From: Aquanectria penicillioides
Taxonomy: Eukaryota; Ascomycota; Sordariomycetes; Hypocreales; Nectriaceae
DNA: 64,000 nucleotides
Direction of reading: 5' to 3'
NCBI GenBank assembly: GCA_003415625.1
Contig: PYIU01000004.1
Location: forward strand, 2,542,001-2,606,000
Made by a program: the position numbers and the translations under genes. Every line of letters starts with the position of its first letter. The stretch's first letter is position 1. Shown here piece by piece: positions 58,578 through 64,000 of the stretch. The notes under the pieces are model-generated. The model had not been told where the DNA came from. It made no database searches and saw only the letters and a program-made list of their open reading frames with translations.

Positions 58578-60556
58578 TTATACTGAATAGAAGGGCTCGA
58601 AGACGAAGCGGAGTCCCTCAGATCCCTAGTCAATGTCAGCAAGGCGTTCGGCCCGAGATAATATGAGAATCAACCACCAACCTTGTATGGGATGGGGATA
58701 AAATAATCCGCCGCCATCTCGCAGTCCCGAACTCTGGTTTCATAGATGCGCAAGCATCCCAGATCTCCGTCTCTCACATCACCGTCGTCGCTACCGAAAA
58801 CGACGCCTCCGCTACCCCACTGGCGGAACAGCTTGGCCAACATAAGATATAGTTCCGAGTGTGCAAGGGCCATGCCCAGGCAGACGCGGCTGCCGGAGCA
58901 GAAGATGGAGAGATATTTTTCTAGTCTCTCGCCATCCTCGACCCAGCGCTCAGGGTGGAATCCCCGAGCGTCGTAAAAGATGGACACGTCCATGACAGTT
59001 TTATATGGGCTCATGCCCACGACAGAGCCGGGAGGAAGGTCCCATTTCTTGTCGTTCTCTCTGTCATGGTAGATAAGAGTCTCATCGGGTGCAACACGAG
59101 CCAGACGGCTGCTGGTGCCGATGCTGAGACGCAGCGCCTCCTTGACGACGCCCCGTAGGTATGGGAGCGTCTCTAGCTTTGTCAAGGGCATGGCCTCGTC
59201 GGGGTTCGGGATGGCTTCAAATAGCTCATCCCGGAGTTTTCGTAGAGTATCGGGGCGGTTGAGGAGGTGGAAGGTTGCCAATGACATGGCCCAGCTCGTG
59301 GTCAAGGTTCCTCCTTGCACCAGGATCTGGCCTTCTTGGGCCAACTTTGTCGGCGTCTTCTCCCGTGCGGGGAGAGTCTTCGATGGGAGTAGCCCATTGA
59401 AGAAATTTGTGTTGTTGCTTCCGTCAAGAGCCCACTTGTCGGGGCTCTGCTGAGCCTCGATGCTGTGGATATGTTCAAGGACATCATTCTTCATCTTGAG
59501 AAATCCTTCCCATCCTTTATTGGTGTTAGCTTGGCACTCGCGAGTCTCGGGTTACATCGAGGCTTTTTTCTTACCAGGCATGCATCGGCTCGAGATGGAC
59601 TCGGGCAGAGCATTGACAAGAGTAAGCACCCAGTTGACGTGCTGCACGAATGGGCCCATATGCGTGCCAATGAGAAGGTTGTTGGTGACCTCGGCGCCAA
59701 AATCTGACTTCTCGACTGCGACTTGTCAGCATGGCCAGACACTCGAATTTGTGAGCACGTAATGCCAACGTACCCAAATGATCACTTCGAGAAAAAGCAT
59801 ACTCGTTGATCACGTCTGTGCACGAGGTTAGCTCTGTTGTAATATTTGCAGTTTTTGTGAGCGAATACTGACCATTAGTAAAGGCCGAGAAGGGATACAT
59901 GACATCCAGAGGTTGTCCATTCGACACTTCAGCGTAGTTCTGGAACGCGTCCAACAGAGCATCCACTCGCTCCTCAATCACCGGCTGCAATTTGCGCACG
60001 CTTTTGGTTGAGAAGAAAGGGTTCAGCGCACTCCGCCGCAACTTCTGAAGGTTGTGGTCGATGGTCGCAAGACCGCTCTCTGATTCATTGTCAGTCTCGA
60101 CTGGCAACATATCAGGATAAGAGTTTCGCTTACGAGGGGCACCGGACTGTCGGGGTCGTGTTAGTCAACGCTCTTTTTACTCTCCGGAGGTGGTTCGTCA
60201 CATACCTGCTGAGTGTAGAATGTCCACTTGTCTCGGCGACGGCTGGGCCCAGTGTAGACTTCCGAGAAAAAGTCGGGGTCTCCCACGTGGACCTCCCAAG
60301 GGTTGATACGAACAATTGGGCCATATTGTTCGTGCATGTCGATAATCTTGAAGGTATATTGTCCTCCCAGAACGACGTCGTAATAAAACTCATAGTATTG
60401 AGTAAGGGCCGCCAGCTTGGGACCAGGGATATGGGCCAGAGGGCTGAGCCATAGCCGCTGGATCACAAGCGAGACGACATAGATGGTCCAGATGCCTGCG
60501 AGCAGGCAAGCGGACTGCTGCCAGGTGAGGGCAGCTAATGTTTCCGGGAAGGCCAT
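58578..60556 (-). CDS. Cytochrome P450 monooxygenase
   Basis: Seven coding exons, 60556-60206, 60146-60134, 60079-59873, 59815-59774, 59715-59575, 59514-58682 and 58625-58578, giving 544 residues. An N-terminal membrane anchor (about residues 10-35) precedes the Pro-containing hinge IPGPKLAAL. The I-helix segment is QGGTLTTSW near 318-326 and the K-helix ExxR is Glu377/Arg380 (KEALR). PERW lies at about 439-442 and the heme loop [10 protein letters not shown] has Cys463 as thiolate ligand (codon at 58882-58880). It should be an ER-bound monooxygenase using NADPH-P450 reductase. Its family resembles fungal secondary-metabolism P450s; the substrate is unknown. The 13-nt second exon and the in-frame 54-nt second intron were chosen because they give [12 protein letters not shown]. 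The last exon encodes only 15 residues. Confidence 0.88.
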
Positions 60557-63500
60557 GACGGTGTTAGTGGCCGATCATGAGCGACTCGCCCATATAGGAC
60601 AGCGTTATCATTGAAAGAGGTGGAGAGCAAGATGAGATGCCGGAGGGGCCATGGGCTCGCCCGGCTGCAGGCCTTTGACTTCGTCAGAGTAAGTCCGAGA
60701 GAGAGGCAGACTTCACCAGGACGAGGGAGATGCGCAGGCGAGGCAGATTATGTAGTGCGTCTGGGCTACGCATTCTGCTCGTCGCCGAGCTGGGAGGGAG
60801 GCATACAGTAGACTACGAGCTGCTGCTGGGCGCGGCGGGTGCGGGCCGCGTGGAGACTTGCTCTGGCGGTGTACGATGTTTTGAGACATGGGATCAATGG
60901 GCGGCCAGCTGTCACCGCAAGTGCAGAGCCGTTCGTTGGTAGAATCCGCCCTCCGTGCCGCAGCGAGCGGAGTCGCGGCCTGGTCGCCATCGTCGTGGAG
61001 GTGTGGTCGAGCCAATGGGTATGCCATCCGGGGCCGGGGACGCTGGTGAGGCTTGTGCACGCTTGTGCACGCTGGACTAGACCATTGGGTCGCTAACGAC
61101 AAATCCAAGCTCCAGGGACAGATTTTTTGCTCTCGAGGCTGGTTCTCAGGGGCTAGGCGACGTGGTTCATCTTGGAAATTTTTCTGGGAGCGGAAAGAGG
61201 CTGGACGGACAGGCATGGCTTGGGACACTTTGGTTTGGATCGCAGCCTCGAGGGGCTGGTTTGCTCGAGGCGGGCCAGCCAGGATAGTGAGGCAAAAGTT
61301 GCCCCCCCCCCCCCCGAGCTAACAACGAGAGCTATACAGACAGTGGTCGGATGGCTGGTTAGGCCGCTGGTGGTGTCGTTGATCGGTTGCAGCCGAGCGT
61401 GGCATGGCAGGGAAAACGGGCCAAACAGGGGCCGGATTCTGAATCATCCAAGTCGGGAAGATGGTCAACTGAGCAGCACAAAGGACGCTGATAGTCTATC
61501 TACAGCTCAATCGCTGCGGGATATGGATGGACGGACCACTCTTTGCCCGTTGTGGCCGGTGTGTGTGGGTGCGTGCACCGTGGTGACAGCTTTGGGTATC
61601 CCAGCCTTCGTTGATTTGGCACCAGCACGTGGAGCTAGATTGCACGTAACGCTAGGCTGGATTCAGGAATGAGCTTGGTCAAGACAAGACTAGAGACCCT
61701 CGAGTTCACAATAAACTGTGCGACAACCCTTGTGCCCGCCTTTTGTGGCCCGACGGCGCAAACGTAGCGCGGGTGTGAGTGCGTGCGAACGTGCGCAAGC
61801 GTGAGAGAGCTTGCGTGTTGCCCAAACTGAGCCAAAGTGAAACAGTCGGGCCAAAATCACTTACACACTGCGCAGCGTACTTCACCGGCCTAACTCGACC
61901 TCGAGGCATAGTCGACGTATGCGCTTGCTGTCGATGCCAACATGCGATGACATGTCTTGGAGCGCAAGAAAGCAATATAATTGGGATGGTCTAAAATAGC
62001 ATCTCGTTTTCGTTCCCAACGGCATCTGCAAACACGAATACAATTTTAAATGGCTGCTGCGTTCCCAACATAAACCACCAGCATCAGGGGAGGGGCCCTT
62101 TGCAGCAAGCATGGTGCCGAATCTCAAACCAATGTCCCGCGCGCCTACAACGCATCCCGGGATATCTTCTCTTTGCGTGGCTCTGCAGCCAAGACTATGC
62201 TGTAAGAAGGACCACAACCTGCATCTCGCCCATGGATATCTCCCAGCCCGCCCTGCCCGTTTGAGCACGAGCCGGCGCGCGGGTAGGGATTGGATGCGAA
62301 CCGCAACTTGATACGGCCGACTCTGAGCACATCAGGCCATAGCTGGAGCCATCCTCCTGGGGCCTTCACCGCACCCGAAGAGCGCTGCTATGGAAACCAG
62401 TCACGGCCAATCTCCCGTACTTTTATCTTCCCAATTTCCGCAGTGGAAAATGGGTTGCCTGCTCGATGCGTCGCCTCTCCTCCCGCGGATCAACGCGGGG
62501 CATCGGCGAGCTTCATCGTTCGAGGGGCCGGCCGAGGAGATGCACTCTCGTTCCTTAGCCACCGCCACCACCACCACCACCACACTTTACTGATCGCGTC
62601 ACCCCACACTAAGCAATAGAGAAAGAGCGAAAAAAAAAGAAAGAAGTGCGCGGTGCTAGGAATTGAGGCCCGATCGGAATACGTGTATCAATACCACAAG
62701 ATAATCTGGGAAAGCTGCAAAGGGTCTAGATTAGGGTTCACGCGGAGCAGAAGCACTTTGACGTCGTCCTTGCAGTTGGTAGGGTGGTAGATACACACCA
62801 TCCATCTCGACAGCCGACACGGGACCTCGCCTGGACGCACGCGAGCCAGAGGCCCCGACCCGGGCATGGAACGTGCTTCGTTCGAACTCGGATCGGTAGA
62901 TATAGATAAGCAGACGATCGAATCTGTTCATGGACCGTCGTGAGCCATTTTATGTTCCTTATCCACCCCGAATTATGGCGCAGGGCTGGAGAGGGTCCCC
63001 TCCCCGAAATGCCAAACTGGGTCGATGGGTCTGTCCGCGATGCGATGCAGCCCACGCCTCTTCCCCACCCCCACCCGCTCGTAAATCTGGGGTATGGGCA
63101 AAGACGTATAAAGCTTCTGCGTCCAAAGCTCTTGCATGATGCAACCCTCCACAACCTAGTCCCTAGGCCTCAGATTCGGGGCCGTCTTCTCTCGTCCGTG
63201 TCTATTTAAGCTTCTACCTTGTCTCTCGATGTTTCAAGGCGAGCGACGCCTCCTTCGCGACGTCATAGCAAGTGTGATGATGAAACTGACCAGCTCCTGT
63301 GATCGACAGCCTGTTTTGCCACCAGTCACGTCGGCTTCGAGCTGATCCAACAACCCTAACACAACACTGCACGAGGTCCGAGGATCCCATCTCAATAAGT
63401 CAAATATCCTCTCAAATTCAATAATTCTCATTTTTACGATGCATTGGCTAAAGAAGGAGAAGCCCGATTCATTGCGCTCGCATGTGTTATTATCATGACA

Positions 63501-64000
63501 GTTGATGTCGTTCCCCGCCGCCACGAACAGCGAAAAGTTTCGGCCCTCTTGCTACCTCAGCTGCAATTTTCAAAATGTTTATTTTTCTTCTTTCCCCTCC
63601 CTCCTAGTTCGATTTCGTCATATCTCGTCGATCATCATTATCAGGGTCGTCATTCTAGTCCCACTTGTCTTTGTGCCACCGGCCAAAACCAGCCGTCCCT
63701 CGCCGCGATTTCCAGCTCCGCGGGATGATGCAACTAGCCTCTTGTTACGAAATACCCCGAGCCTAGTCTCCGACAAAACGGGCCTCAATGGGCCTCAGCG
63801 GGTCCACAGTTGGAATCTCCATCCCATCGCGAAACATAGTCTGGAAGGAGAAGAAGCCCGAGAAATGCTGTACAACCAAGGCTGCATCGCTAGCTTTCCT
63901 TCGTTGGCATCCTAGCATCTTGCACCTTGGTCCCACAAGATCCCACCTCTCAGTCTCCACCAACCCGGATGACTGGTTCACGGTGCAAACCGCTAATGTA
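60557..64000. other. Intergenic stretch to the window end
   Basis: 3.4 kb with no supportable gene. The largest frames (60713-61228 minus, 61172-61672 plus) lack recognisable domains and overlap each other. The P450 promoter should be in the first few hundred bases. A run of C at about 61303-61315 and a (CAC)n tract at about 62563-62584 are the main simple repeats. A gene starting beyond 64000 could have its promoter here. Confidence 0.55.

Noticed and set aside
60713..61228. 171-codon minus-strand open frame upstream of the P450
   Set aside because: No motif, Arg/Pro/Ser-rich, and overlapped by several plus-strand frames of similar length.

Overview
The window is nuclear DNA of a filamentous ascomycete. 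The genes are interrupted by many short introns (about 45-105 nt, GTRNGT donors, CTRAC-type branch points, YAG acceptors). They include a fungal Zn2Cys6 regulator, a Whi3-type RNA-binding protein, a multi-intron P450 and an EF-1alpha gene with a 5'-leader intron. One AT-rich retrotransposon carries heavy C-to-T and G-to-A decay typical of repeat-induced point mutation (RIP). Gene content and EF-1alpha layout fit Sordariomycetes, probably Hypocreales; that placement is inference, not something a search has confirmed.

Layout. 1-8814: gene-poor, rich in microsatellites, ending in a 2.3-kb pyrimidine-rich leader. 8815-10062 (+): Rsr1/Krev-1 Ras-family GTPase in 8 coding exons. 11520-12566 (-): short-chain dehydrogenase/reductase. 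12864-20031: one complete but dead Ty1/copia retrotransposon with 259-bp LTRs and a 5-bp target duplication, inserted 298 bp upstream of the dehydrogenase start codon. 20037-30556: a 10-kb gene desert ending in another pyrimidine-rich leader. 30557-32308 (+): Whi3-like RNA-binding protein. 32309-37486: gene-poor, with G-rich tandem repeats. 37487-43069 (-): NTF2-like protein, Zn2Cys6 transcription factor, and a protein with two MYND-like zinc fingers.

43520-51400 is a compact housekeeping block: SF3B5 splicing subunit (+), MAGE-domain Nse3 (-), a large Sls1/Rmp1-like mitochondrial protein (+) and EF-1alpha (-). The zinc-finger gene and SF3B5 diverge from a 450-bp interval, and Nse3 and the Sls1-like gene from a 317-bp interval. 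55093-55178 holds a candidate intron-containing tRNA-Arg(CCT). 55693-60556 (-) holds an MFS transporter and a cytochrome P450. 60557-64000 has no gene I can support.

I re-derived the exons of every spliced gene by hand from splice signals and reading-frame continuity; each assembled CDS length is divisible by three. I did not find a new defence or biosynthetic system. The most notable signals are the reciprocal mutation gradient between the two LTRs, the sequence context of the spared CpA sites, a half-tRNA-Met-type primer site, an unexplained 1.27-kb tail in the retrotransposon, several micro-exons (including an ATG-only coding exon in SF3B5), and the candidate tRNA.
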